Positions 42,627-51,022 of a DNA stretch of 64,000 nucleotides are shown here, in pieces. The notes under the pieces were generated by a model. The model saw only the letters and a program-made list of their open reading frames with translations, was not told the origin of the DNA and did no database searches. The first letter of the stretch is position 1. Each line of letters begins with the position of its first letter. Where the stretch lies: assembly GCA_041600415.1 (NCBI GenBank), contig JBFIKF010000006.1, positions 211,107-275,106 of the forward strand. Direction: 5' to 3'. The DNA comes from JBFJKD01 sp041600415. GTDB taxonomy: Bacteria > Pseudomonadota > Gammaproteobacteria > Pseudomonadales > Porticoccaceae. A program made the position numbers and the translations under genes.

Positions 42627-43421
42627 CTAGAAGTTTTCCTTTAAATACGCCTGGGCCAACCGTGCCGCATTGCTGTTACCAGCGGCGACACCCGTAAGGA
42701 TCGATTTGGCCTTCGCCTTATCGCCCTGCAAATGGTAAACCTTGCCCAACTTGAAAGCCGCATCCGGCGCTTTGCGGTGCTCTGGGTAGCGGTCGACAAC
42801 TACAGAAAAAGCCTTGCTGGCGTCGGCGTACTGGCTCTTCAGTAAATAAATCTCTCCCAGCCAGTAATAGGAGTTAGGCACGTGCTGGCCGTCGGGATAA
42901 TTGCCAATATGGCCCTTAAAAGCGCTTACCGCCTTGTCAATCTGCCGCTCCTTGACCAGATTGTAGGCCGCGTCGTAAGCCCGCTGTTCCGCATCGCTGG
43001 CCTGCCCACCAGGGGCCGACTCTGAAATAGCCGGTCCGGTATTGCCGGTTGCGCTGTCAGAAAAATCTGCCTCACTATCGGCTGCCGCGCGCTCGGTCTG
43101 CTCCACCGGGCCACCGGTGCCGCTGCCGCCCCCACTAAGGCGACTGTCAAGGTCGAGATAATCCTCCGACTGACGCTTCTTTAGCAGTTTCAGTTGGTGC
43201 TGCTGCTCTTCGAGCATGCCGCGCAACTGACGCACTTCGTCTTCGAGAATTTGTAGCCGGTTATACGTATCCGTGGCCTGCGCAGGCGGTGCTGCGGTCG
43301 TTCCGTAGCTGGTGTTTGAGACGGGAGAATTATGCTGCCGTCCCAGTTCTGTGACCGGTGCCGGTGCTGCTGCGACGGCAAGCGCAGCCGAGAAAAGCGG
43401 AAAAATAAGCAGGTTACGCAA
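42627..43421 (-). CDS. cpoB: Cell division coordinator CpoB (YbgF), Tol-Pal system protein
   Basis: A periplasmic protein of about 264 residues that links peptidoglycan synthesis to outer-membrane constriction. It has a hydrophobic signal (NLLIFPLFSAALAVAAA) and a coiled-coil trimerisation region (YNRLQILEDEVRQLRGMLEE). A low-complexity Ser/Gly/Asp linker follows, then C-terminal TPRs (DAAYNLVKERQIDKAVSAF, ALGxYY-type SYYWLGEIYL). I place the start at the TTG 43421, with AGGA 8 bases upstream. The frame opens further back at a GTG near 43475, but a terminator hairpin covers that stretch. Confidence 0.88.
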   Translation of the reverse strand: MRNLLIFPLFSAALAVAAAPAPVTELGRQHNSPVSNTSYGTTAAPPAQATDTYNRLQILEDEVRQLRGMLEEQQHQLKLLKKRQSEDYLDLDSRLSGGGSGTGGPVEQTERAAADSEADFSDSATGNTGPAISESAPGGQASDAEQRAYDAAYNLVKERQIDKAVSAFKGHIGNYPDGQHVPNSYYWLGEIYLLKSQYADASKAFSVVVDRYPEHRKAPDAAFKLGKVYHLQGDKAKAKSILTGVAAGNSNAARLAQAYLKENF

Positions 43422-43438
43422 TGGCTGTATCCTGTCGA

Positions 43439-43476
43439 TTAAAAACGTGGTCGCCGCCCCTCGGACAGCGACCACG
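43439..43476 (-). terminator. Hairpin terminator or attenuator between pal and cpoB
   Basis: On the minus strand CGTGGTCGC and GCGACCACG (43468-43476 with 43446-43454) form a 9-bp perfect stem with a 13-base loop, followed by TTTTTAAT. It lies between the pal stop and the cpoB start and would reduce read-through into cpoB. Confidence 0.8.
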
Positions 43477-43502
43477 CCTGTTCATCTTACGTCAGATGTA
43501 AC

Positions 43503-43991
43503 TTACTTCAGCTCAACGCGACGATTCAACGCCCACGCGCCTTCGTTGCTTTCCATCACTGCCGGGCTTTCTTCACCATAGCTGATGACTTCAACCATGC
43601 TGCCGTTAACGCCTTGCAGTGCCAGGAATTCGCGCACCGCGTTCGCACGACGCTCGCCCAAAGCCATGTTGTATTCACGAGTACCGCGCTCGTCGGCATG
43701 GCCTTCCAGGCGGATGTTTACCGGCCGGGCGCGCAGACGCTCAGCGTGCAGAGTCAACGCCGCTCTCGCTTCTGCTCGCAACGTAGCCTGGTCAAAATCG
43801 AAATAAAACACGGTGTCGATACCACCCGCGTCGTATACCGATCCACTCAAGCCATCGTCTGAGACTGCGCCAGTGGCGACGCCGCCGGTGCTCGCGGTAG
43901 GTTGGGGTTCAGTGGACGTGCTGGAACAAGCACTGACCAGCAAGGCCATTAACGCAACTAACAAACCAGATTTAACATTGTGACTAATCAT
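43503..43991 (-). CDS. pal: Peptidoglycan-associated lipoprotein Pal
   Basis: A 162-residue lipoprotein. The signal ends LLVSAC (Cys22), and the OmpA-type domain contains VFYFDFDQATL, IRLEGHADERGTREYNMALGERRA and NRRVELK. Pal ties the outer membrane to peptidoglycan and binds TolB. AGGAG precedes the ATG by 7 bases. It follows tolB by 105 bases. Confidence 0.96.
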   Translation of the reverse strand: MISHNVKSGLLVALMALLVSACSSTSTEPQPTASTGGVATGAVSDDGLSGSVYDAGGIDTVFYFDFDQATLRAEARAALTLHAERLRARPVNIRLEGHADERGTREYNMALGERRANAVREFLALQGVNGSMVEVISYGEESPAVMESNEGAWALNRRVELK

Positions 43992-44096
43992 CTCTATCTC
44001 CTGTGGTCTCCCTTTTTAGTTGGAGCGTTGTTTTGAAAAAACGGCGTACTTTACCTGATTCTTTTAGCGCCCGCTATAGTTCTTTTAACGATACAA

Positions 44097-45410
44097 CTAC
44101 TGCCCGCTATAGGTCTTTAGCAGGGGCGACCAGGCTGGCTCGCGGACGTCCCCCTGGCGGGACGGCAAAATATACCGCACCCGGCTGTCCAGCGATACCG
44201 CCGCCAACACGCCCTTACTGCCCTGCTTGGTAGCATAGATCAGCATGGCCCCATTGGGGGCAACCGTCGGCGACTCATCCAGCGCCGTCTCGGTTAATGT
44301 GCGCATTCTACCGCTAACCAGGTCCTGGGTGGCAATCAGGTAGCGACCATCGCGGCGGTGCACCAACACCATCGTCCTGCCATCCGGCGCAATCTGTCCG
44401 CGAGAATTGTAGGATCCTTCAAAGGTTAGTCGCTCTACCGCCCCAGTGCCAATTGTTAGGCGATAAATTTGCGGCGCACCGCCGCGATCGGACGTAAACA
44501 CGATCGCTCGGCCGTCGGGGGTCCAACTCGGTTCCGTATCAATCGCAAAGTGGTGGGTCAGTCGCGTAAACGCCCGGGTGACCAGATCGAACAGGTAAAT
44601 CTCGGGATTACCGTCCTTGGAGAGCACCAGCGCCAGTCGGCGGCCATCTGGCGACCACGAAGGCGCGCCATTCAACCCGCGAAAGTTGGTCAACTGCTCG
44701 CGATGGGCATCCACCAGGCGCTGCCGGAAAATTGCGGGGCGCCGGGTCTCAAATGACACGTAGACCAGCTCCTGGCCGTCCGGCGACCAGGCGGGCGACA
44801 TCAGGGGCTCCCGGGACTCGAGCATCAGGCGTTCGCGGGCACCGTCCGCATCGGAAATCATCAGGCGATAAGTGATCTGTCGATTCGCCGCCTGAGTCGC
44901 CGTCACATAGGCCAGCCGAGTCGAAAACGCACCGGGAATACCGGTTATCGCCTCGTAAACCGTATCGCTAATAAAATGCGCGATATCCCGCAACTCCCGC
45001 TCCGAACCCTGCACCATGCGCGTAAACAGCATGCGCTCGCCGTTGACCTCCAACAAACTGAAGGTGACCTTGAGACGCCCGTCGAAATCGCGCACCACCT
45101 CGCCGACCACCACGTATTCCATACCGACGATGCGCCAGTCCCGAAAATAAACTTCCTTAGCTGTCGCCGGATAGGACAGCATATTGATTTTCGACATGGT
45201 TCTGAACAGGCCACTGCGATCGAGATCGGCAGCCACAATATTGCCAATGTCTTCACTCAGACCGCCGCCACCGCGTAGCGTCATGGGCACCACCGCAATA
45301 TTGGTGGGCTTATCCAGGCCGCGGGTAATTTCAATCGCCAACTCCGCCACTGCGGGCGGCGCTAAAAACATCGCGGCGAGCAGCCAGCGTGCACACAAAT
45401 TTTTACTCAC
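44097..45410 (-). CDS. tolB: Tol-Pal translocation protein TolB
   Basis: A periplasmic protein of about 437 residues with a signal peptide (SKNLCARWLLAAMFLAPPAVA), an N-terminal alpha/beta domain and a six-blade propeller whose repeats show SPDG or TPDG: PAWSPDGQELVYVS, PSWSPDGRRLAL, PSWTPDGRAIVF. It bridges Pal and TolA. Two starts are possible: a GTG at 45422 overlapping the tolA stop, or the GTG at 45410 with GAGG before it. I prefer the latter because the signal peptide begins there. Confidence 0.94.
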   Translation of the reverse strand: MSKNLCARWLLAAMFLAPPAVAELAIEITRGLDKPTNIAVVPMTLRGGGGLSEDIGNIVAADLDRSGLFRTMSKINMLSYPATAKEVYFRDWRIVGMEYVVVGEVVRDFDGRLKVTFSLLEVNGERMLFTRMVQGSERELRDIAHFISDTVYEAITGIPGAFSTRLAYVTATQAANRQITYRLMISDADGARERLMLESREPLMSPAWSPDGQELVYVSFETRRPAIFRQRLVDAHREQLTNFRGLNGAPSWSPDGRRLALVLSKDGNPEIYLFDLVTRAFTRLTHHFAIDTEPSWTPDGRAIVFTSDRGGAPQIYRLTIGTGAVERLTFEGSYNSRGQIAPDGRTMVLVHRRDGRYLIATQDLVSGRMRTLTETALDESPTVAPNGAMLIYATKQGSKGVLAAVSLDSRVRYILPSRQGDVREPAWSPLLKTYSGQ

Positions 45411-45418
45411 ACACCACC

Positions 45419-46174
45419 TCACTGTCTTAAGTCTTCCGGTCTGAACACCAGTTTAAAACGCCGAAATTGCCGCTCGAACGTGGCACGGGACGTATTGGCC
45501 AGTTCCTGTAACCGTTCGAAGCGCTCCACTTTATACACCGCCTGTTCAGCAGCCCGGTCAAATGCGCCATTGCCGCTGGAACGGGTCACCACCACGCTAA
45601 TCACTCGTCCGGTAGGTGCCAGCTGAATTTGCAACTCGACCTGCATGCCATTACGCGAGCTCGGGGGGCGACTCCAGTAACTGCCAATCAGCTCCTGAAT
45701 ATACGCCTCATAAGTACTCACCAACTCGCTCTCTTCGAGCGATTCGGAGACTGCTTCCTCCTGACTGATGGCCCGCGCCAGTTCAGCCTCGCGCACTTTG
45801 CGCAATGCTTCCTCCTCTCGTTTGCGCTGCTCGTCAGCTTTCCTTTTCTGATCCTGCTGGCGCTTCTGCTCAGCCAGCTTGCGCTGCTGATCCTGCTGGC
45901 GTTTTTGTTCCGCCCGACGCGCAATCTCCTGTTGCTGCTGTTGCTCTTTTTGCCGGTCGACCTTGGGGGGCGGTGGAGCTGGCTGGGCAACCGGTTTTGC
46001 GACCGGTTTTGCCTTGGGAATATCCGCCAGGAGTGACGCCTGAATATAGCGGGGCTGCACCACATCGCGCGGGCGATATTCGGGCACCCACCCCCAGATC
46101 AACAGCACCAGCAACGTCCCGTGCAGCGCCACACTACACAAAATCGCCGTACCGAAGGAAGACATTTTACCCAT
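45419..46174 (-). CDS. tolA: Tol-Pal system protein TolA
   Basis: An inner-membrane protein of about 251 residues that spans the periplasm. It has one membrane helix (TAILCSVALHGTLLVLLIWGW) and a proline-rich stretch. A long Lys/Glu/Gln/Arg/Ala coiled coil follows (about 75-140, much shorter than in E. coli), and then a C-terminal domain with YWSRPPSSRNG and RSSGNGAFDRAAEQAV. It works with TolQR to drive outer-membrane constriction. The start could also be a GTG at 46192. It overlaps or nearly overlaps tolB. Confidence 0.92.
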   Translation of the reverse strand: MGKMSSFGTAILCSVALHGTLLVLLIWGWVPEYRPRDVVQPRYIQASLLADIPKAKPVAKPVAQPAPPPPKVDRQKEQQQQQEIARRAEQKRQQDQQRKLAEQKRQQDQKRKADEQRKREEEALRKVREAELARAISQEEAVSESLEESELVSTYEAYIQELIGSYWSRPPSSRNGMQVELQIQLAPTGRVISVVVTRSSGNGAFDRAAEQAVYKVERFERLQELANTSRATFERQFRRFKLVFRPEDLRQ

Positions 46175-46199
46175 AGGACTATCAGCGCCCACGGCCCCG

Positions 46200-46631
46200 T
46201 TAGCGACTCGGCCCCGAGGGGTCGGTTACCAGACCGACACTCGGCGCGCCAGCATTTTGCAGTTGCGCCATCAGCTCCACGACTTTGCCGTAACCCACAT
46301 TCCTGTCGCCCCACACCAGCACGGGGGTTTCCGGTTTCTGGCGCAGGACTTTGCCTACCTTATCGATAATTGCGGCAAGTGGTTCCTCGACGTTTTCGCC
46401 GTTGCCCAGGTCAATAAAAAAGGTGCCATCCGCCATCAGCGATACGATCAGCGGTTCCTTGTCCTTGTCATCGAGTGGTGCGGCCGGAGCCTGCGGAAGG
46501 TCTACCTTCACGCCCTGCATCAGTAGCGGTGCGGTGACCATAAACACAATCAGCAACACCAGCATAACGTCGATATAAGGTACGACATTAATGTCCGCAA
46601 CCAGCTTGCGCTTGAACTTTCGTCTACTCAT
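46200..46631 (-). CDS. tolR: Tol-Pal system protein TolR
   Basis: A 143-residue ExbD/TolR protein with one membrane helix. INVVPYIDVMLVLLIVFMVT carries the essential intramembrane aspartate (Asp21), and the periplasmic domain has VWGDRNVGYGKVVELMAQL. It forms the proton channel with TolQ, whose stop is 5 bases upstream. Confidence 0.95.
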   Translation of the reverse strand: MSRRKFKRKLVADINVVPYIDVMLVLLIVFMVTAPLLMQGVKVDLPQAPAAPLDDKDKEPLIVSLMADGTFFIDLGNGENVEEPLAAIIDKVGKVLRQKPETPVLVWGDRNVGYGKVVELMAQLQNAGAPSVGLVTDPSGPSR

Positions 46632-46636
46632 GGCGT

Positions 46637-47323
46637 TCAGTCGCTGTGCACTCGCCGGTGCAAAATACTCGAAAATTCCTCCGCGAAGGTTTCGTAAGCA
46701 CTGTACAGACCATCGGCGTGAGCAGAGTATCGGTTATAGGCCAGCACCGCCGGAATGGCCGCAAACAAACCCATCGCAGTGGCGATCAGGGCTTCGGAAA
46801 TGCCCGGCGCAACAGTGGCCAAAGTAGCCTGCTGTACCATGGCCAGACCGCGGAACGATTGCATAATGCCCCACACAGTGCCAAATAGCCCGACATAGGG
46901 GCTGACCGATGCGACACTGGCGAGGAACGGCAAGTGGGCGTTGAGCTTTTCCTCTTCCCGGGACAGGGCCACCCGCATGGCCCGTTCGGTGCCTTCCATC
47001 ACCGCGTCCGGATCCGCATTACCCTGTTGTGTTAACCGATTGAACTCGCGAAAACCGGAGCGAAACAGGTTTTCAACACCGTCGATACTGTTACTGGATT
47101 TGGCTCTCGCGCTACCATCCCGGTACAGTTCATTAAGATCAACCCCGGACCAGAACGTATTTTCGAAACGGCGCAGTCCCGCTCGCGCAGTGCGCAAATA
47201 CAGGCCGCGCTGGACAATCATCACCCAGGACACTATCGACGCGACAAACAACAACAGCATCACCATCTGTACTGGCAGGCTGGCGCCGACCACCAGCTCC
47301 CATAACGACAACTGTTCAGTCAC
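46637..47323 (-). CDS. tolQ: Tol-Pal system protein TolQ
   Basis: A 228-residue MotA/TolQ/ExbB proton-channel protein with three membrane helices. The first is MVMLLLFVASIVSWVMI, and the pair around SVSPYVGLFGTVWGIMQSF and IATAMGLFAAIPAVLAYNRY holds the conserved pore residues. GGAGG precedes the GTG start by 6 bases. It opens the tolQRAB run. Confidence 0.95.
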   Translation of the reverse strand: MTEQLSLWELVVGASLPVQMVMLLLFVASIVSWVMIVQRGLYLRTARAGLRRFENTFWSGVDLNELYRDGSARAKSSNSIDGVENLFRSGFREFNRLTQQGNADPDAVMEGTERAMRVALSREEEKLNAHLPFLASVASVSPYVGLFGTVWGIMQSFRGLAMVQQATLATVAPGISEALIATAMGLFAAIPAVLAYNRYSAHADGLYSAYETFAEEFSSILHRRVHSD

Positions 47324-47361
47324 TGTTTTCCTCCACCGATTTTACCGTGCGCGCGCTAGCG

Positions 47362-47763
47362 CTAAGTGTTAATAAATACTTTTTCGAGCATCGCAGTCGG
47401 CATCGCGACCGGGCGCATGGTGGCACGGTTAACGCACGCCACCTTGACCCGCGCATCGCACATCAGTTCCGTCCCGCGACACACTGTCTGATCCACCACA
47501 AAATAGGCGCGACCATACTCCGTTCCCTGTGCAGTAGCTACTACCTGATCGTCCAGACGCGCAGATTTTTTATAATTTATTGACAAGGAATGTACGACGA
47601 ATATCAGATCGTCACCCCAAAACGCCGGGCTCGCAAACCCGAAGCTGCGCAACCATTCCGAACGGGCGCGCTCCATGTACTTGAGGTAGTTGACGTAGTA
47701 AACGATGCCCTGCGCATCGGTATCTTCGATATAGACCCGAATGGGCAGGCGAAATTCGCTCAT
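47362..47763 (-). CDS. ybgC: Acyl-CoA thioesterase YbgC (Tol-Pal associated)
   Basis: A 133-residue 4-hydroxybenzoyl-CoA-type hotdog thioesterase. IRVYIEDTDAQGIVYYVNYLKYMERAR contains the catalytic aspartate in the typical position, and LRSFGF follows. It overlaps the ruvB stop (ATGA) and leads into tolQ, as in most gammaproteobacteria. Confidence 0.95.
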   Translation of the reverse strand: MSEFRLPIRVYIEDTDAQGIVYYVNYLKYMERARSEWLRSFGFASPAFWGDDLIFVVHSLSINYKKSARLDDQVVATAQGTEYGRAYFVVDQTVCRGTELMCDARVKVACVNRATMRPVAMPTAMLEKVFINT

Positions 47764-48824
47764 CTTCCTTTTAGATCCGGGGTATTCGTAGTATCCAGCA
47801 ACGCCTGTTGACGGGCGACCTCACCGGGCATCTGCAAACCAAAGTGCTCGTAAGCCAGGCGTGTCACCATCCGCCCGCGGGGCGTTCGCATCAGGTATCC
47901 CTGTTGAATCAGGTAGGGTTCGACCACATCCTCCACGGTACCTCGCTCTTCGCTGAGTGCGGCCGCCAGACTGTCGACCCCCACCGGACCACCATCGAAC
48001 TTATCGATAACTGCACGCAACAAACGTCGATCCATTTGATCGAACCCGGAGCGATCCACCTTAAGACGATCGAGGGCATTATCCGCCACGCTATCGGTGA
48101 TCGTGCCGTTACCCTCAACCTCGGCGAAGTCCCGCACCCGTCGCAGCAACCGGTTGGCCACCCGCGGGGTACCGCGGGAGCGACGGGCAATTTCCACCGC
48201 TCCACGCGCTTCGATTTCAACCCCGAGAATAGCGGCCGAGCGGGTCACAATGGTGGTCAGCTCCTCCACCGAATAGAATTCCAGCCGTTGTACGATGCCA
48301 AATCGGTCCCGCAGCGGCGAAGTCAGCAGACCCGCCCTGGTGGTGGCCCCCACCAGAGTAAACGGTGGCAAATCGATCTTGATCGAGCGCGCGGCAGGAC
48401 CTTCGCCAATCATAATATCCAGCTGATAGTCTTCCATGGCTGGATAGAGGATTTCCTCCACCACCGCACTAAGGCGATGGATCTCGTCGATAAACAGAAC
48501 ATCGCCCGCCTCCAGATTGGTCATCAGCGCGGCCAGATCCCCCGCCTTTTCCAGCACCGGGCCGGAGGTCGACTTAAATTTTACCTGCATTTCATTGGCA
48601 ATAATTTGTGCCAAAGTAGTTTTACCCAACCCTGGCGGACCAAATATCAGGGTGTGATCGAGGGGTTCGCTGCGCTGGCGGGCGGCGCGGATAAAAATAT
48701 CCATTTGTTCACGCACCGCCTGCTGGCCAATGTACTCGGCCAGGTAGAGGGGGCGGATGGCGCGATCAAATCGCTCCTCGGACTCACTCGCATCGGGCGC
48801 TATCAGGCGGTCTGTTTCAATCAT
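47760..48824 (-). CDS. ruvB: Holliday-junction helicase RuvB
   Basis: A 354-residue AAA+ motor for branch migration. It has the Walker A motif FGPPGLGKTTLA, Walker B VLFIDEIHRL, the sensor stretch LVGATTRAGLLTSPLRDRFG, and a C-terminal winged helix (PYLIQQGYLMRTPRGRM). The ATG at 48824 is used; the frame starts two codons earlier with TTG. It lies 57 bases after ruvA. Confidence 0.96.
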   Translation of the reverse strand: MIETDRLIAPDASESEERFDRAIRPLYLAEYIGQQAVREQMDIFIRAARQRSEPLDHTLIFGPPGLGKTTLAQIIANEMQVKFKSTSGPVLEKAGDLAALMTNLEAGDVLFIDEIHRLSAVVEEILYPAMEDYQLDIMIGEGPAARSIKIDLPPFTLVGATTRAGLLTSPLRDRFGIVQRLEFYSVEELTTIVTRSAAILGVEIEARGAVEIARRSRGTPRVANRLLRRVRDFAEVEGNGTITDSVADNALDRLKVDRSGFDQMDRRLLRAVIDKFDGGPVGVDSLAAALSEERGTVEDVVEPYLIQQGYLMRTPRGRMVTRLAYEHFGLQMPGEVARQQALLDTTNTPDLKGR

Positions 48825-48881
48825 TATCAATACACGGTTGACGGGTTAAAACTTCGTAACGGGGCTAGGATAGCTGGCACA

Positions 48882-49496
48882 CTACTTTTTCACTACACTT
48901 TTCAATGCCATTCTAATCAGCGTTTCGCTGCTCGGCACCCCGTCGCCTTCCGGTAGCGCCGCATTCACCATACGCGCCGCCTCCTGAGGTTTGTAACCGA
49001 GGGACACCAGCGCGCTTTCGGCGTCCTGCACAATCTGGGCGCGCCCCGGCTGCACCCGGTGATCAGGATTTAAAGCCGCGCGCGGCGTCTCCCAGTCCGC
49101 AAGTCGGTCTCGCATCTCGACTAACAGGCGCTCCGCCGTTTTCTTGCCAACCCCCGGAAGTCGCACCAGTGCGGCGGTATCATTGGTTTGTACGCAGCGC
49201 ACAAAATCCGACACAGTGACGCCGGATAAAATAGCCAGAGCCATTTTCGGCCCCACCCCGTTAACCTTGATCAGTGCGCGAAACAGCTGCCGCTCATTAG
49301 CGGCACTGAAACCAAATAACACCTGGGCGTCCTCACGCACCGAAAAATGAGTGACTAACTGGACCTGTTGTCCCTCGTCTGGAAGGTCAAAAAACGTATT
49401 CAGGGAAACCTGAATTTCATAGGCTACGCCCTGCACGTCAACCAGCAATGTGGGCACTTGTTTTTCCAGTAGGGTACCGCAAATCCTGCCTATCAC
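48882..49496 (-). CDS. ruvA: Holliday-junction binding protein RuvA
   Basis: A 204-residue protein with an N-terminal OB fold (IGRICGTLLEKQVPTLLVDV), tandem helix-hairpin-helices (FRALIKVNGVGPKMALAIL and VRLPGVGKKTAERLLVEMRD) and the RuvB-binding C-terminal helix bundle (ALVSLGYKPQEAARMV). The GTG start has AGGAG 7 bases before it. It is 29 bases after ruvC. Confidence 0.96.
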   Translation of the reverse strand: MIGRICGTLLEKQVPTLLVDVQGVAYEIQVSLNTFFDLPDEGQQVQLVTHFSVREDAQVLFGFSAANERQLFRALIKVNGVGPKMALAILSGVTVSDFVRCVQTNDTAALVRLPGVGKKTAERLLVEMRDRLADWETPRAALNPDHRVQPGRAQIVQDAESALVSLGYKPQEAARMVNAALPEGDGVPSSETLIRMALKSVVKK

Positions 49497-49525
49497 GTGG
49501 CGCTCCTGTTTTGCGTGGCTACCGT

Positions 49526-50044
49526 CTACGACCTACGACCGCGTGCGAACTTGCCGCTGCCCTGAACTGATACCTGCCCCACGGAATGAGCATGACAAAT
49601 CGCCACCGCAAGCGCATCGGCGGCATCCTCCGAGGGCGCAGCGGGCAGGTTAAGCAGGCGCATAACCATATGCTGAATCTGCTCCTTATTGGCAGCGCCG
49701 GTTCCCACCACGGCCTGTTTGACAGTGCGCGCACTGTATTCGGCGATCGCCAGCTGCCCGTTCACCCCGGCCACGATGGCGGCGCCACGGGCCTGCCCGA
49801 GACGCAACGCGGCACGCGGATCGCGGGCGAAGAACACCTCTTCAACGGCCATTTGCTGCGGACCATAGGTAGCAATAACTTCACTCACTCCCTGGAAGAT
49901 AATACCCAGACGTTCCGGAAGTTCAGCTTTTTCAGGGAGGCGAATAATGCCGCTGGCGATGTAGCGCAAGGAGGCGCCCACTACGTCGATGACACCAAAA
50001 CCGGTGCGGCGCGAACCCGGATCAATCCCCAACACAACCGACAT
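49526..50044 (-). CDS. ruvC: Crossover junction endodeoxyribonuclease RuvC
   Basis: A 172-residue resolvase. VVLGIDPGSRRTGFG holds the first catalytic Asp (Asp8), MAVEEVFFARDPRAALRLGQ the catalytic Glu, and PSEDAADALAVAICHAH the last acidic pair. The ATG at 50044 aligns with the E. coli start; another ATG lies two codons earlier. It is 193 bases after yebC. Confidence 0.95.
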   Translation of the reverse strand: MSVVLGIDPGSRRTGFGVIDVVGASLRYIASGIIRLPEKAELPERLGIIFQGVSEVIATYGPQQMAVEEVFFARDPRAALRLGQARGAAIVAGVNGQLAIAEYSARTVKQAVVGTGAANKEQIQHMVMRLLNLPAAPSEDAADALAVAICHAHSVGQVSVQGSGKFARGRRS

Positions 50045-50237
50045 CGGCATCCCGTGCGACACAAAGATAGGGCAGTGTTGCAACGGTGGGCACGTCCGTC
50101 AAGCGCTTGGCAAAATACGCGACAGCCATTTGCAACAACATCTGCGGCCCCGAGCGCCCCCGACCAAATCGTTAGGGATTCAGTTAATCCGTACACAGTG
50201 CAATTTATTGCCGCCATTTTGCCACGCCGCCCCCGTA

Positions 50238-50984
50238 TCAGGAGAGCTGCGCCAGTACGGCAGCGGGAATATCCGCGTTGGAATAGACATTCTGCACATC
50301 GTCGAGCTCTTCCAGGCTGTCGACTAATTCAACTATTTTTGCTGCATTCTCCAGGTCAACCGCGACCGTGACCGCCGCACGCTGCAAAACTTCGGCGTTT
50401 TCAAACTCCAGACCGATGGCCGACAGCCGGTCCCGCACCGTGGAAAAATCTTCCCAGGCAGTAATCACCTCGATTGCAAGATCGTCGTTGACGACAACGT
50501 CTTCAGCACCAGCCTCAATCGCTGCCTCGACAATACGATCCTCGTCCGCACCGGCGGGAAAGCTGATCTGGCCGACGCGGGTGAACAGGTAGGCTACCGA
50601 TCCATCGGTGCCAAGATTTCCACCGCGCTTACTGAACGCATGACGCACATCGGATACCGTGCGATTGCGATTGTCCGTCAGACATTCCACCAACACCGCA
50701 ACGCCACCAGCGCCATAGCCTTCGTAGGTAACCTGTTCGTAGTTTTCTCCCTCGCCAGTGCCCGCACCACGCTGGATCGCCTTATCTATTGTGTCCCTTT
50801 TCATATTGGCGCCGAGGGCTTTATCCACCGCGCTGCGTAATCGCGGATTATCTTCCGGCGACGCACCACCAGTTTTGGCGGCCACCACCAGTTCGCGAAT
50901 CAACTTGGTAAACTGTTTGCCGCGCAGCGCATCCTGCGCCGCCTTGCGATGCTTGATATTTGCCCACTTACTGTGTCCCGCCAT
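50238..50984 (-). CDS. yebC: YebC/PmpR family protein
   Basis: A 248-residue TACO1-fold protein beginning MAGHSKWANIKHRKAAQD, with the family blocks GANMKRDTIDKAIQRGAG and YEGYGAGGVAVLVE, and KRGGNLGTDGSVAYLF. Members are reported either as transcription regulators (PmpR) or as factors that help ribosomes through difficult sequences. It lies between aspS (38 bases) and ruvC, the standard order. The frame upstream of 50984 is open but overlaps aspS. Confidence 0.95.
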   Translation of the reverse strand: MAGHSKWANIKHRKAAQDALRGKQFTKLIRELVVAAKTGGASPEDNPRLRSAVDKALGANMKRDTIDKAIQRGAGTGEGENYEQVTYEGYGAGGVAVLVECLTDNRNRTVSDVRHAFSKRGGNLGTDGSVAYLFTRVGQISFPAGADEDRIVEAAIEAGAEDVVVNDDLAIEVITAWEDFSTVRDRLSAIGLEFENAEVLQRAAVTVAVDLENAAKIVELVDSLEELDDVQNVYSNADIPAAVLAQLS

Positions 50985-51022
50985 ACCCTCAGCCGTTCTC
51001 GTTAATAGGCCCGCATCGATAT

